This document shows, piece by piece, positions 6,773-15,366 of a stretch of 63,316 nucleotides of DNA (its first letter is position 1; every line of letters starts with the position of its first letter). Both the position numbers and the translations under genes were made by a program. The notes beneath the pieces were generated by a model. The model was not told the origin of the DNA. It did not search any database and saw only the letters and a program-made list of their open reading frames with translations. Where the stretch lies: positions 1 through 63,316 of the forward strand of contig JARGFH010000016.1 of assembly GCA_029210695.1 (NCBI GenBank), written 5' to 3'. This DNA comes from Acidimicrobiia bacterium (lineage in GTDB: Bacteria; Actinomycetota; Acidimicrobiia; Spongiisociales; JAHEDJ01).

Positions 6773-8667
6773 GTTCCGTCTGAGTCAGCGGTCGCGGGGA
6801 TTTTGGAATCGCGAGCGATGAGAATGACGAACCCGGCTGCCAACATCAGCAGGAGCAGGGTGGCGATGTTGCCGGCCATCAGGGCGACATTGCTGGTGGA
6901 CGGTGTCGTCGAGGAACCGCGAGAAGGGGTGGCCCCCGATCCGCTCGCACCCGTGGTGAGGTTCTCCGACCCCGTGGTTCCACCCCCATCGACAGGTTGT
7001 GTAGCCGCAACCACAGTCACACGACCGACCATCTCGGGATGGATGATGCAGAAGTACTCGATCACACCCACCTGATCGAACTGCATGGTCCAACTCTCGC
7101 CGGTCATCAGGAATCCTGAATCGAAGCTCTCGTCTCGGGCCGTGACAGTGTGCGGAAGTTCACCGATGTTGCTCCACGTGACGCTGCTTCCCGCCTGCAC
7201 CTCGATGTCCAACGGGTCGTAGGCGTTGTCGACCATGTCGACTACCACCGCCCCCGCGGGGCCGGCGGCGGATCCTCCCCTTTGGTCGACGAGCAATCGA
7301 TCCTGGTCCCCCCCGCCGGTGTCGTCTCCGCTCGTGAGTGGTGCTTCGCCGCTGCTGTCGGTGACGAGGATGGTGCCGGTCATCTCCGGGTGGAGGGTGC
7401 AGAGGTAGTTGAAGGTTCCCGGGCTGATGAAGGTATGGCTCCAGGTGTCGCCGCTCATCATAAAGCCCGAGTCGAACTGGCCGAGGGCGGTGACGGTGTG
7501 CGGCAGTTCGCCTAAATTCACCCAACTGACGGTAGACCCGACGGATATCGTGCGACTGCGTGGTTGATAGTCGTTGTCGACAACGTTGATCGCGCCGCGC
7601 GGTGCCGCCGGCGGATCCGATGGTGGTGGTGGTGGTGGTGTAGTTGGGTCTGCCGGAGGTGGTGCCTCGCCGCTGCTGTCGGTGACGAGGATGGTGCCGG
7701 TCATCTCCGAGTGGAGGGTGCAGAGGTAGTTGAAGGTTCCCGGGCTGGTGAAGGTATGGCTCCAGGTGTCGCCGCTCATCAGTATCCCTGAGTCGAACTG
7801 GCCGGCGGCGGTTGCCGTGTGCGGTAGCGCTCCCGTGTTGGCCCAACTCACGGTCGAGCCGACCGCGACGGTCATCGTGCCCGGCAAGTAGTCGTTGTCG
7901 ATGATCGAGACGTCACCCGTCCCGGGCGGTAGAGGGGGCGGAGGAGGAGGGGGCGGAGGAGGAGGTGGAGGCGGTGGCGGAGGCTCTCCGCCGCTGCCCC
8001 CCACCACAACAGTCCCCACCATGTCCGGATGGATGATGCAGAAATACTCGACGGTGGCAGGATTCGTGAAGGTACGCGAGAAACTCTGGCCCGCATCGAA
8101 GATTCCACTGTCCCAAGACCCATCCCGAGCGGTGACCGTGTGCTGGCGATCCTGATTGACCCAGGTCACCGTTCCGCCGACGCTCACGGTTATGGATCCC
8201 GGCCGAAACGTGTCATCGAGAATCATCACGTCGCCGGTCGGCGGAGGCGGGGGTGGCGGCACTCCTGGGTCACCTGAAGCCGTGGTCACGATGATCGTGC
8301 CGTAGTAGCTCGAGTCGTCTCGATCACGGTCGTCCATATACAGATAGGTGCCTTCGACGTCGAACGTGACTGCGAAGCCCTGACCAGGGTCGAGATTGCC
8401 AGAATCGAAGTCGACCGGTCCAGAGGTCGTCCGCATGCGGTGTCGGGTCTCGTCGTTGTTGCTCCAGGTCACCGTATCTCCGACGTCGATGGTCAGGTCA
8501 CGGGGGGTCAACGTGTCGGTGATTGATACGGTCGACTCTGCCGCAGAGGCGATGGGCGGAAACAGGGCGAGCACCACGAGGCTGGCCACCAAACCTCGGA
8601 GCATCCTGCGCGCAGAATGGCGAGGCTTGCTTGTCGCTCTCGGAGAGCCGGAAACCGATGCACTCAT
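6769..8667 (-). CDS. Exported protein with five tandem cupredoxin (plastocyanin-like) domains
   Basis: A 632-residue protein with an N-terminal signal sequence, five plastocyanin-like repeats of about 80 residues, and a C-terminal membrane helix (about 600-622) with a short cytoplasmic tail. Repeats 2-5 keep the blue-copper ligands: a PHTVTA-type His, then CxxHxxM in CIIHPDM, CTLHSEM, CTLHPEM and CIIHPEM. Repeat 1 has His but YLYMDD replaces the Cys loop, so it probably does not bind copper. Proline runs link the domains; the longest is 17 residues and gives a homopurine tract near 7934-7982 on the plus strand. The likely role is copper binding or electron transfer at the outer face of the membrane. 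Its stop overlaps the next lipoprotein gene. Confidence 0.88.
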   Translation of the reverse strand: MSASVSGSPRATSKPRHSARRMLRGLVASLVVLALFPPIASAAESTVSITDTLTPRDLTIDVGDTVTWSNNDETRHRMRTTSGPVDFDSGNLDPGQGFAVTFDVEGTYLYMDDRDRDDSSYYGTIIVTTASGDPGVPPPPPPPTGDVMILDDTFRPGSITVSVGGTVTWVNQDRQHTVTARDGSWDSGIFDAGQSFSRTFTNPATVEYFCIIHPDMVGTVVVGGSGGEPPPPPPPPPPPPPPPPPLPPGTGDVSIIDNDYLPGTMTVAVGSTVSWANTGALPHTATAAGQFDSGILMSGDTWSHTFTSPGTFNYLCTLHSEMTGTILVTDSSGEAPPPADPTTPPPPPPSDPPAAPRGAINVVDNDYQPRSRTISVGSTVSWVNLGELPHTVTALGQFDSGFMMSGDTWSHTFISPGTFNYLCTLHPEMTGTILVTDSSGEAPLTSGDDTGGGDQDRLLVDQRGGSAAGPAGAVVVDMVDNAYDPLDIEVQAGSSVTWSNIGELPHTVTARDESFDSGFLMTGESWTMQFDQVGVIEYFCIIHPEMVGRVTVVAATQPVDGGGTTGSENLTTGASGSGATPSRGSSTTPSTSNVALMAGNIATLLLLMLAAGFVILIARDSKIPATADSDGT

Positions 8668-8885
8668 CGTGGGGTGACCTCGTTGGTTCGTGTTCGTTCG
8701 TCGGGGGTGCGTGGTTCAACCCCGCGCTCGGGCAGGTGTGAAGCAGCCTGATGCAAACCTGGTTAGTGAGTCCTCCGGCGGTAGTAAGAAAATCGTAAAG
8801 CCGGAGACGGCTCGCACCTGCAAAGCTCGGCTCCATCCGGCACCCTGGTCGCTCGGCGTTCCCGATCGGCCAAACAGCGAGTAGC

Positions 8886-9626
8886 TCACCGCAGGGCCAG
8901 GACTCTCGCCCGGACATCCGGCGGGATGACCGAGTCCGGATCGCGGTGCCCCGCCAGTCCGGTGTGAGCATCGACGAGCGCCGCGTAGAGCGGAGGACAG
9001 GTAGGGCAGACTTCGAGGTGACTCTCGACCATGAGAGCTGTATCCGGCCCGAGCACCCCATCTAGATAGTCGGACACGTGTTTCCGAGCGTCCCAGCACC
9101 GCATCGGTACCTCCTTGAGCATCATCCGACGTTCGTGACCTTCTGCCAGGGCATCCACCAACATCATCCGCCCCCGTCGCAACCGCTGTTTGGCGGCGGG
9201 TAGTGAGACTCCCTGCACCTCGGCGATCTCTCGCACTTTCCACTCTTCAGCATCATGAAGTACAACGGCCGTTCGGTAGGCGAACGGGAGACGGACTAAC
9301 GCGTCCTCCAGTTCCTCACGTGTCTGCACCCGCTCGGCGACGGCCTCGGGATCAACCGTGTAGTCGTTGTCGTGCCACTTCTCTTCGACCTCCTCGACGG
9401 CGACTTCGCGGGCGGATCTCCGCACGCGGTCGATGGCCAGATTGTGCAGAATCCGCCGAAGCCAGCCGCCCAGCGGTGCGTCGCCTCTGAATTGATCACG
9501 CCGCTCGATGGCTCTCACCACCGTGTCGTGTACGAGGTCACCGGCGAGATCCGGATTGCGAGTAATGGCCAAGGCAAAGCGGTACAAGTCGTCGAGATGC
9601 TCGCCTAGCTCAGCAGTCTCGAACAT
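8886..9626 (-). CDS. ECF sigma factor fused to a zf-HC2 anti-sigma domain
   Basis: A 246-residue protein. Residues 1-75 are sigma-70 region 2 (DLYRFALAITRNPDLAGDLVHDTVVRA; WLRRILHNLAIDRVRR). Residues 105-160 are region 4 (LPFAYRTAVVLHDAEEWKVREIAEV). From about residue 175 a zinc-binding anti-sigma motif follows, MRCWDARKHVSDYLDG then HLEVCPTC (HxxxCxxC). Sigma and anti-sigma are usually separate genes, so this is a single-chain version. The start at 9626 overlaps the stop of the thioredoxin gene (TGATG), which favours it over a frame opening 22 codons earlier. It probably controls the adjacent cupredoxin/redox operon; that target is inferred. Confidence 0.85.
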   Translation of the reverse strand: MFETAELGEHLDDLYRFALAITRNPDLAGDLVHDTVVRAIERRDQFRGDAPLGGWLRRILHNLAIDRVRRSAREVAVEEVEEKWHDNDYTVDPEAVAERVQTREELEDALVRLPFAYRTAVVLHDAEEWKVREIAEVQGVSLPAAKQRLRRGRMMLVDALAEGHERRMMLKEVPMRCWDARKHVSDYLDGVLGPDTALMVESHLEVCPTCPPLYAALVDAHTGLAGHRDPDSVIPPDVRARVLALR

Positions 9627-10075
9627 CAGCGTCCTGCCGACCGGATAAGGGCGTATCCGCCAAGGCCGACCCCGATCGCCACGAGGATCCACGAAGGGCC
9701 GGTCAGCAGTCCCACTCCGGTGAGCAGGACCCCGGCGATGCCCGACACCTGCAGATCGGAACGGCTAACGGTCGCCACCGAGCTGGTATCGCCCTGGGCC
9801 ACCGCCTTGAACAGCTCAACGAGTTCTGAGCGTGACCGACGTCCTGTATAGCGAGCGAGCTCGGTGCCGTCCTTCACGGCGATCAGCGTAGGGGTCCCAA
9901 TGACCTTCCACGAGGCCACCTGGTCGGGTTCCTCGGTAGCGTCGATCACGAGCAGATCGACCACGCCCTCGTGTTGGGCGGCCACCGCGTCGAGGTCGGA
10001 CTGCATTGCCCGACACTCGACACAGTGGGGAGTCTTCACCTCGATCAGGGTCGGGTTGTCGTAGTCGGCGAACAT
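9626..10075 (-). CDS. Thioredoxin-fold protein with C-terminal membrane helices
   Basis: A 149-residue protein. Residues 1-95 form a thioredoxin domain with active site TPHCVECRAM (CxxC, Cys 18 and 21) and the cis-Pro segment GTPTL. Residues 107-148 contain one or two hydrophobic helices (GIAGVLLTGVGLLTGPSWILVAIGV). There is no signal peptide, so the redox domain most likely stays cytoplasmic on a membrane anchor. It lies 12 bases after the DUF2892 gene and is coupled to the sigma/anti-sigma fusion, suggesting that redox state feeds into that regulator. Confidence 0.8.
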   Translation of the reverse strand: MFADYDNPTLIEVKTPHCVECRAMQSDLDAVAAQHEGVVDLLVIDATEEPDQVASWKVIGTPTLIAVKDGTELARYTGRRSRSELVELFKAVAQGDTSSVATVSRSDLQVSGIAGVLLTGVGLLTGPSWILVAIGVGLGGYALIRSAGR

Positions 10076-10087
10076 CGCTGATGGTGT

Positions 10088-10300
10088 TCAGACTCGTGCG
10101 GTTTCCCGATTGGTGCGGAACCTGAAGATCGCATACAGCGGGCACCAGCCGACCAGTCCGGTGATGAGCGGGACGAAACCGAAGACTCCGAGAAAGGTGC
10201 CAAGGCCACCATCCACGGTGCCGGAGAAACCTAGGTAGATGAGAACAACACCGAGGACGACCCGAGCGATCCGATCCCAGCTTGCTTCGTTGATGGACAT
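10088..10300 (-). CDS. DUF2892-family small membrane protein
   Basis: A 70-residue protein with the pattern of YgaP-type DUF2892 domains: N-terminal WDRIARVVLGVVLIYLG, a second helix FLGVFGFVPLITGLVGWCPLY, and a short basic tail. Two membrane helices are evident, with the conserved GWCPLY. In other bacteria this domain is often next to or fused with rhodanese and thiol-redox proteins, matching its position here ahead of the membrane thioredoxin. It is the first gene of the minus-strand redox run. Confidence 0.8.
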   Translation of the reverse strand: MSINEASWDRIARVVLGVVLIYLGFSGTVDGGLGTFLGVFGFVPLITGLVGWCPLYAIFRFRTNRETARV

Positions 10301-10538
10301 TGCTGCTCCTTGAGTAGCTTCTTACCCCCCAAAGACGAACGATCCGGCAATTTGGATACAAATGTCGCCGGGACCATCAAGCGGCCCATTCGCTGGGGAG
10401 GGATCGGCCACCGGTCGCCGATCCGGCCTTTCTGCGCGGTTTCGATGCAGAGATTTCGTTAACAGACGCTGGAGGACTCTCAAAGGTCGGCGCCGGCATT
10501 CTGGCTCCAGTATCGATTCAACAGAGGAGACAGGAAGA

Positions 10539-11354
10539 ATGCTCAAGCGCATCACAGCAGTAGTCGCCACACTCATCACGGCCCTCCTGGCGGTAGGGAT
10601 CGTGTCGGCGGCAGTTGGACCATCATCCGACGACTCGACATCGACCACCGCCACCAGCGCACCCACCGCGGCCACCTTGCCTGTCCCTGGTGACTCTGAA
10701 ACCGTCATCTACGAGGTCGGCGATGCCGGCACCGTGACCCTGGCGTCCGACGGTACGGCCTTGTCAATCGTCGCTGCGGAGGCGGCTGAAAGCTGGACGG
10801 CGGAGGTAGAAGCAGCCACCGGCCTCGAGGTGGAAGCCGACTTCCGCAACGGCACCCGCCGTCTCCAGTTCAAAGCCGAATTTGAAGACGGTGAGGTTCG
10901 GGTCGAGGTTCGTGAGCGAGCCGATGACAATGCTGGGGACGACGACTCGACCAGTACCACGGTGACGATGCCGGATGACTCAGGCACCACGCCGACCTCG
11001 TTGCCGGATGATTCGAGCACGACGTCGACTTCGACGCCGGATGATTCGAGCACGACGTCGACTTCGATGCCGGATGGATCGAGCAGCACGTCGACGACCC
11101 TGCCTTCGGCCGGTGGTGACGCGGTAACGGTGACCTACGACGCTGGCGGCGGAGGGACCGTGACAATCGCCAGGAAGGGCTCGAACCTTTCGATCGTTGC
11201 CACCAATCCTGCGGCCGGCTGGTCACATGAGGTCGAGGTCGCCTCAGGCCTCCAGGTGGAGGCCGACTTCCGCAACGGCGGTCGTCGTATCCAGTTCGAT
11301 GCAGAGATCGAAGATGGAGAGGTTCGCATCCGGATTAGAGAGAGCAATGGCTAG
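10539..11354 (+). CDS. Secreted protein with two copies of an unrecognised domain and a Ser/Thr-rich linker
   Basis: A 271-residue protein with a signal peptide (about 1-26). Two homologous segments of about 75 residues follow, one near 50-125 and one near 195-268. Both share the pattern GTVT.A.....LSIVA then GL.VEADFRNG.RR.QF.AE.EDGEVR. They are separated by a linker of repeated PDDSSTTSTS units, encoded by near-identical 33-bp stretches. The linker composition suggests an extracellular location. The family is not recognised; the repeats may bind a ligand or lie in the wall. The start is supported by GAGGAGACAGGAAG upstream, and the ATG at 10539 is followed by a good signal sequence. It is transcribed away from the redox operon. 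Confidence 0.75.
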   Translation: MLKRITAVVATLITALLAVGIVSAAVGPSSDDSTSTTATSAPTAATLPVPGDSETVIYEVGDAGTVTLASDGTALSIVAAEAAESWTAEVEAATGLEVEADFRNGTRRLQFKAEFEDGEVRVEVRERADDNAGDDDSTSTTVTMPDDSGTTPTSLPDDSSTTSTSTPDDSSTTSTSMPDGSSSTSTTLPSAGGDAVTVTYDAGGGGTVTIARKGSNLSIVATNPAAGWSHEVEVASGLQVEADFRNGGRRIQFDAEIEDGEVRIRIRESNG

Positions 11355-11380
11355 GTCGAACTAGCGAGCTTGCGCTCGAA

Positions 11381-11424
11381 CCAACTGCCCGGAGCCGATC
11401 CTCCCCCCGGCTCCGGGCAGTTGG
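11381..11424 (+). terminator. Strong hairpin terminator (no U tract)
   Basis: A perfect 17-bp inverted repeat, CCAACTGCCCGGAGCCG with its complement, separated by a 10-base loop, 27 bases after the secreted protein gene. It lacks a T run, as many actinobacterial terminators do. Confidence 0.8.
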
Positions 11425-11491
11425 TGTCCGGTTCGAATTCCGTGGCAGGGATCGATTTCAAGGCGATCCGGGCTCGGATCGGGCCGGTTGC

Positions 11492-11656
11492 CTCGAAGCA
11501 GCTCAGACGCTGGCGTACGGACATGATCAGCTCGTCACCCTCCAGTTCAACGACGGGCAGTTGCTGCGTTCGCGTACCGGCCCGATCCGCGGACTGCGCA
11601 AAGACCAGCGGGTCAGGGTGAGCGTCGACGAAGCGGTGACTTCCCCAGCGCGGTAG
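11492..11656 (+). pseudogene. Possible relic of an ABC-transporter ATPase TOBE domain
   Basis: A 54-codon open stretch to a TAG reads GHDQLVTLQFNDG followed by LRKDQRVRVSVDEAV. This fits the pattern of the C-terminal TOBE domain of CysA/PotA-type ATPases (GHD..V.L.DG...LR..DRV.VS.D...V). No start codon or ATPase body precedes it. The assignment is weak. The rest of 11425-11816 shows nothing else that looks coding. Confidence 0.35.
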
Positions 11657-11825
11657 AGGGGTTTCTCAGCAACTGGTCTGCCACGCGCCACGCCATTTCG
11701 AGCAACTTTGTCCGGGATCGTCCTAGCTTCCCAAGTCGAGCCGAGCGAGAGCCTGCTCGACCTCCCAATGACGCTGCTCAGCGGGCTGCATCAACATCAC
11801 CGTACGATGTGGGACGGTGGACAGC

Positions 11826-12380
11826 ATGGGTGAGGACCACCGACCTTGGACCTTCCTCACCAGCCATGTACGCGTCCTCATCGTGATCGCACAGCAACCT
11901 GACCTGCGAGTCCGCGACATCGACGCCGTGGCGGACATCACGGAACGGTCTACGCAGCGGATCGTGGCCAATCGCGAAGCCGCCGGCTATCTGAGCCTTG
12001 AGAGGATCGGCCGTCGCAACCACTACCGGGTCCGATCAACCGAGAACTTCCTCCACCCTCATGAGCAGGGCATCGAAATCGGCTTGCTCCTCGGTTTGCC
12101 TGCCGACCTCACAGCGCCGCCGACGAACGGCGCTCACAGACCTGAGCCCTCACCGCCACCGGTCGATCGACACACGGTGCCACGCCCCTCCGCGGGGAGC
12201 GTCAGCTCGGTCCATCGAGGTCGTTGGCCTCGTGCCAGTTCTCCACCGCCTCACGGGCGGCGGCCGTGCCCACGATCAGCGCCGCAGCAGGATCAGCCCA
12301 TACCCCTTCCCCGCCCGCCCATAAGTGCCGGTCCTTCGGAGCCACTGGTCGCACCGCTCTCCGGAAAACCTGCCAGGTAG
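11826..12380 (+). CDS. Winged helix-turn-helix regulator (C-terminus probably altered)
   Basis: The first ~95 residues match a common actinobacterial winged-HTH protein of 100-120 residues: WTFLTSHVRVLIVIAQ, then the HTH VRDIDAVADITERSTQRIVANREAAGYL, then the wing RIGRRNHYRV and a helix ending EIGLLLGL. The remaining ~85 residues are Pro/Arg/Ser-rich and overlap another relic on the opposite strand, so the original stop was probably lost by a frameshift near 12110. A GTG at 11817 is an alternative start. The ligand and targets are unknown. Confidence 0.6.
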   Translation: MGEDHRPWTFLTSHVRVLIVIAQQPDLRVRDIDAVADITERSTQRIVANREAAGYLSLERIGRRNHYRVRSTENFLHPHEQGIEIGLLLGLPADLTAPPTNGAHRPEPSPPPVDRHTVPRPSAGSVSSVHRGRWPRASSPPPHGRRPCPRSAPQQDQPIPLPRPPISAGPSEPLVAPLSGKPAR

Positions 12381-12453
12381 GAACGGCCTGTGCGGAAGCG
12401 GCCAACCATCCATGTGACCTCGGGTCCGCCAACCAAGATTCAGCCAGATCACC
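12202..12453 (-). pseudogene. Possible C-terminal relic of a cation-efflux-type membrane protein
   Basis: The segment GVWADPAAALIVGTAAAREAVENW resembles the last helix of predicted Co/Zn/Cd cation transporters (WADPVAALVI..A..EG.EAW). Upstream sequence in the same frame becomes Arg-rich and unlike a membrane protein. It converges on and overlaps the tail of the winged-HTH frame. The stretch 12454-12736 holds no other convincing gene. Confidence 0.4.
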
Positions 12454-12736
12454 GGTCTGAGCGACAACGCCAACTTCTGAGACCGCACCCGATCGGGGCT
12501 CGAACACGCACCGTTGGGTGTGCGATAACGCGCGGGTGGTGGGCGATCTGTGCGCTGGATCCCTCGCCGGGGACCGTCGGCGCGCTCGGGTTCGAGTCCT
12601 GTGAGGCCACTGCACATTGTCGAACCCAGGATCATCCACCAGAGCATGTATTCCGGGTCTCTTCCTAGCCTGGGAAAGTGTCGTTTCACAAACCTGCCAC
12701 CGGTTGAGGCCTCGCTTCTACTGAGACGACAGGACC

Positions 12737-13903
12737 TCAGCCCTCGAGCTCGGAGTGCATTCGAAGCCGCTCAACGCGACGGTGCTCAATCAGTAGCACC
12801 ACGAACAACACGATGACAACGAGCGTCAACATATTGAGGCCCTCGAGTGAGGCCCCGAGGAAGACGATGGCGGTTATGACGATGGCGCCAACCAGCCGTT
12901 CACGCGCCTGAGCTCGAAAGGCGCGCCATACCGCGAGGAATACCCCGACCAGGAACAAGGAGAGGCCGCCGGCCATCATGGCTCGGAACTCCAGCGGGAT
13001 GGCGTCGCGGGGGTGCAGCGCAATCTCCTCGAGCGCAGCCGCCGCCAGGATGATGCCGGCGACGATGGGAGCATGAGCCCAGGTATATACGTCGCGGACG
13101 TACTGGCCGACTGCTTGGCCGTCGAGCCTGGAGGCAGCGAACTCGAGACCAGGGCTCGGCCGATCGAAATACGCCCACCACAGCAGACCGGCGAATGCGC
13201 CCGAGGCCAGCAGCGCCGAGATGGTGGCCAGGGGCAAGCTGCCGCCCTTCTCCAGAGCGGCGACCACGGGAATCCCGATCGCAACTATCACCTCGCCCAG
13301 AGCGATGATGATGATCAGCCCGTGGCGCTCAGCAAAGTGGCCCGAACGCACCATCCACTCGCCGTCAGAGGCTCTGAACATCGCCCACAGCACAATGGCC
13401 ACCGTGCCCAGCCAGAGGGCCAGCCTGACCGTACCATCAAAGAACGATCCGACGACAAGCACCGCGATGGCGACGACATTTGGAGCGATCCAGGTGTAGA
13501 CAGCAGTGCGGTAGCTGAAGTTCCCGGTGATGCCCAACGTCTGCATACGGAATCCGATGAGCATGATCCCGGTGAGAGCGATGGCGAATGTGGGTCCGCC
13601 CCCGGCGAACGCAGTGGAAGTGGAGGCCGCCATGGGGATGCTGACCACGGTGGCGATGAGGAACAGGGCGCGCACCGGCCGCCCGTTGCCCGATATCGCA
13701 TTGGCCGCCCATGTCAGCTGCTGCCACGGCAGCCACAACAGACCAAACAGCAGGGCAGCCTTCCCCACGCCCGCCCACGTCGGCTCCTCGATGAGCAGGG
13801 CCACCAACTGCGAGAAAGCGAACACATAGGCCAGGTCGAAGAACAGTTCAACGGGGTCTGCCGTGAAGTCCTCAGTCGGCGGTGGAAGTTCGATGCCTTT
13901 CAT
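12737..13903 (-). CDS. Low-temperature requirement A (LtrA) family membrane protein
   Basis: A 388-residue polytopic protein with the family hallmarks: VELFFDLAYVFAFSQL near the N-terminus (residues 18-33), FRMQTLG in the middle and FAERHGLIIIIALGEVIVAIG (about 190-210). About eleven hydrophobic segments can be counted. The family is widespread in actinobacteria, and its biochemical function remains poorly defined despite the cold-growth name from Listeria. The start ATG follows GTACAATCCCCCTCC (read on the opposite strand), giving a GGAGGGGG ribosome site. It stands alone, upstream of an IS110-type element. Confidence 0.88.
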   Translation of the reverse strand: MKGIELPPPTEDFTADPVELFFDLAYVFAFSQLVALLIEEPTWAGVGKAALLFGLLWLPWQQLTWAANAISGNGRPVRALFLIATVVSIPMAASTSTAFAGGGPTFAIALTGIMLIGFRMQTLGITGNFSYRTAVYTWIAPNVVAIAVLVVGSFFDGTVRLALWLGTVAIVLWAMFRASDGEWMVRSGHFAERHGLIIIIALGEVIVAIGIPVVAALEKGGSLPLATISALLASGAFAGLLWWAYFDRPSPGLEFAASRLDGQAVGQYVRDVYTWAHAPIVAGIILAAAALEEIALHPRDAIPLEFRAMMAGGLSLFLVGVFLAVWRAFRAQARERLVGAIVITAIVFLGASLEGLNMLTLVVIVLFVVLLIEHRRVERLRMHSELEG

Positions 13904-14035
13904 GGAGGGGGATTGTACGTGAGCGTATCGCCCGAGCAGAGCAGCAAATATGGGCGATAGCGCCCGCTTCGCTCACCTGTCCGGTATCGCAGCACCACCC
14001 ACATCGTCAATCAGGCATTCATGAGGGAGTGGGCC

Positions 14036-14357
14036 GTGTCAAGGGGTGTTGTTTCGCGTTCTTCATGGTGGGTGGGCGCGTCGAAACTTGCAACAGCGGA
14101 TCGCTTGATCGGATCGGTTGTTCAGGTCAGGAGAATGGGTGGTGCTCCTTGGTTGGTGGGGACACGGTTGTCGCCGGCTCCTACCCCGATGGGGGGCGAG
14201 GCGGTTCGGTGCCTGGGCATTCATCCGCCACGCACAATGTGGTGGGCATGGAGCGGTACGGCCACAGCAACCGCTGGGCTCATTCACATGCGTCGACCCG
14301 CACCAGGGGTGGGGTCATGCCTGATATCGAGCTCGCAGCTGTTGCCGTGTCCGAACC
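14036..14357 (-). other. Non-coding end of the IS110-type element (possible bridge-RNA region)
   Basis: About 320 bases downstream of the recombinase stop contain no convincing protein on either strand. In IS1111-type elements the guide (bridge) RNA is encoded on this side of the recombinase. Whether this stretch folds into the required two-loop structure was not computed. The 84 bases on the other side (15367-15450) also contain hairpins, for example CCCCGATACTTCGGGG. Confidence 0.3.
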
Positions 14358-15366
14358 TCACGCCGCCTCTTTCAGGCAGCGGATCTCACCGTCCCGTATC
14401 CCGTAGTAGACCAGGGTGAGGAGTTTGCGGGCGGCGGCGACTCGGGCGATGTTGGTGCCTCGACGTTCGGCGATCCGTTGGTAGCTGTCCCGGATCGGGG
14501 TTCCGCCCCGCCAGCGGGCCACCGCCTCGACCGCCGCCCATCTGACCAGCGCCGAGCCCTGTTTGGTGATCGACCGGCGGAACACCTTGTCGTCGGATTC
14601 CCGATGCCTTGGCGTCAAACCCACCCAGGAACAGAGCCGTTTCGGGTTGGGGAAACGGTCGATATCGCCGATCTCGGCGACGAACACCCCCGCAAAGACC
14701 CGACCCACCCCCGACAGCTGCTGGACAGTCCGATACCCAGCGTCGTCGCGCAACTGGAGATGGACCCGCCGGTCCAGTTCGGTGATCTCCCGGTCATAGC
14801 GGCCGATCAGGTCCCGTAGCGAGTCGATCCGATGCTCGTAGGCTTCACCGAGCGGTGTCTCTTCGAGGAACCGGGCCCCATGCGGACCCCACAGCGTCGT
14901 CAACGACGGTATCACCCCTTCTTTGCCCAACACCGAATGCACCTGGGACTTCAACCCGGTGCGAAGCTGCGACAACTTGTGGCGATACCGCACCAACTCC
15001 CGCAGCTGGCGCAGCGACCGAGGAGCGATCCACGACTCAGGCAGACTCCCCACCCGCAACAAGTCCGCCAACAAAGTGGCATCCCGATCGTCGTTCTTGA
15101 CCCGACGGTTCTCGAACCCCTTCACCCCCAACGGATGTGCCAAATGAACTCGGCCACCAGCCTCCTCAATCACATCAGCCGCCCAATACCATCCCCACGT
15201 AGCCTCCAGGACAACCTCGGGTTCGGGGCCGGCTTCCCCGAACCGCCGCCGCCAACGCCATCGGCGAGTTCTCGATCCTCCGCGACGACACCTTTCTGCC
15301 ATCCGGATCCATGATCACCACCACCGACCGGCGCCTATGCAAGTCAATACCCACGTAACGTGACAC
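14358..15366 (-). pseudogene. IS110-family transposase with a one-base frameshift
   Basis: From GTG at 15366 the protein begins MSRYVGIDLHRRRSVVVIMD, carrying the first RuvC-like Asp. It continues in a second frame with VVLEATWGWYW, VKNDDRDATLLADLL and the C-terminal Tnp domain LSGVGRVFAGVFVAEIGD, ending near ITKQGSALVRW with the catalytic Ser. The frames join perfectly (MALAAAVREAGPEP) if one base is removed from the four-C run at 15236-15239. All catalytic residues are otherwise present, so this is either a very recent knock-out or a sequencing error in a homopolymer. Confidence 0.85.

Noticed and set aside
7288-7300. Extra LacI-type site (GAGCAATCGATCC)
   Set aside because: It is within the cupredoxin coding sequence, far from any promoter, and only one half matches.
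7934-7982. Homopurine G-rich tract as a regulatory G-quadruplex
   Set aside because: It is explained by the codons of a 17-residue proline run in the cupredoxin protein; a regulatory role cannot be supported.
8498-9061. Minus-strand open frame between the cupredoxin and sigma genes
   Set aside because: It overlaps both real genes in another frame, and its composition is Arg/Ser-rich without any fold pattern.
12560-12615. Possible tRNA on the plus strand (GGTTCGAGTCC followed by TGTGAGGCCAC)
   Set aside because: Only the T-loop-like segment fits. The T stem has mismatches, no matching acceptor or anticodon arm is found upstream, and there is no CCA-like end.
13013-13960. Plus-strand open frame opposite the LtrA gene
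   Set aside because: It is the complementary reading of a membrane-protein gene, rich in His/Gln/Arg, with no start signal.
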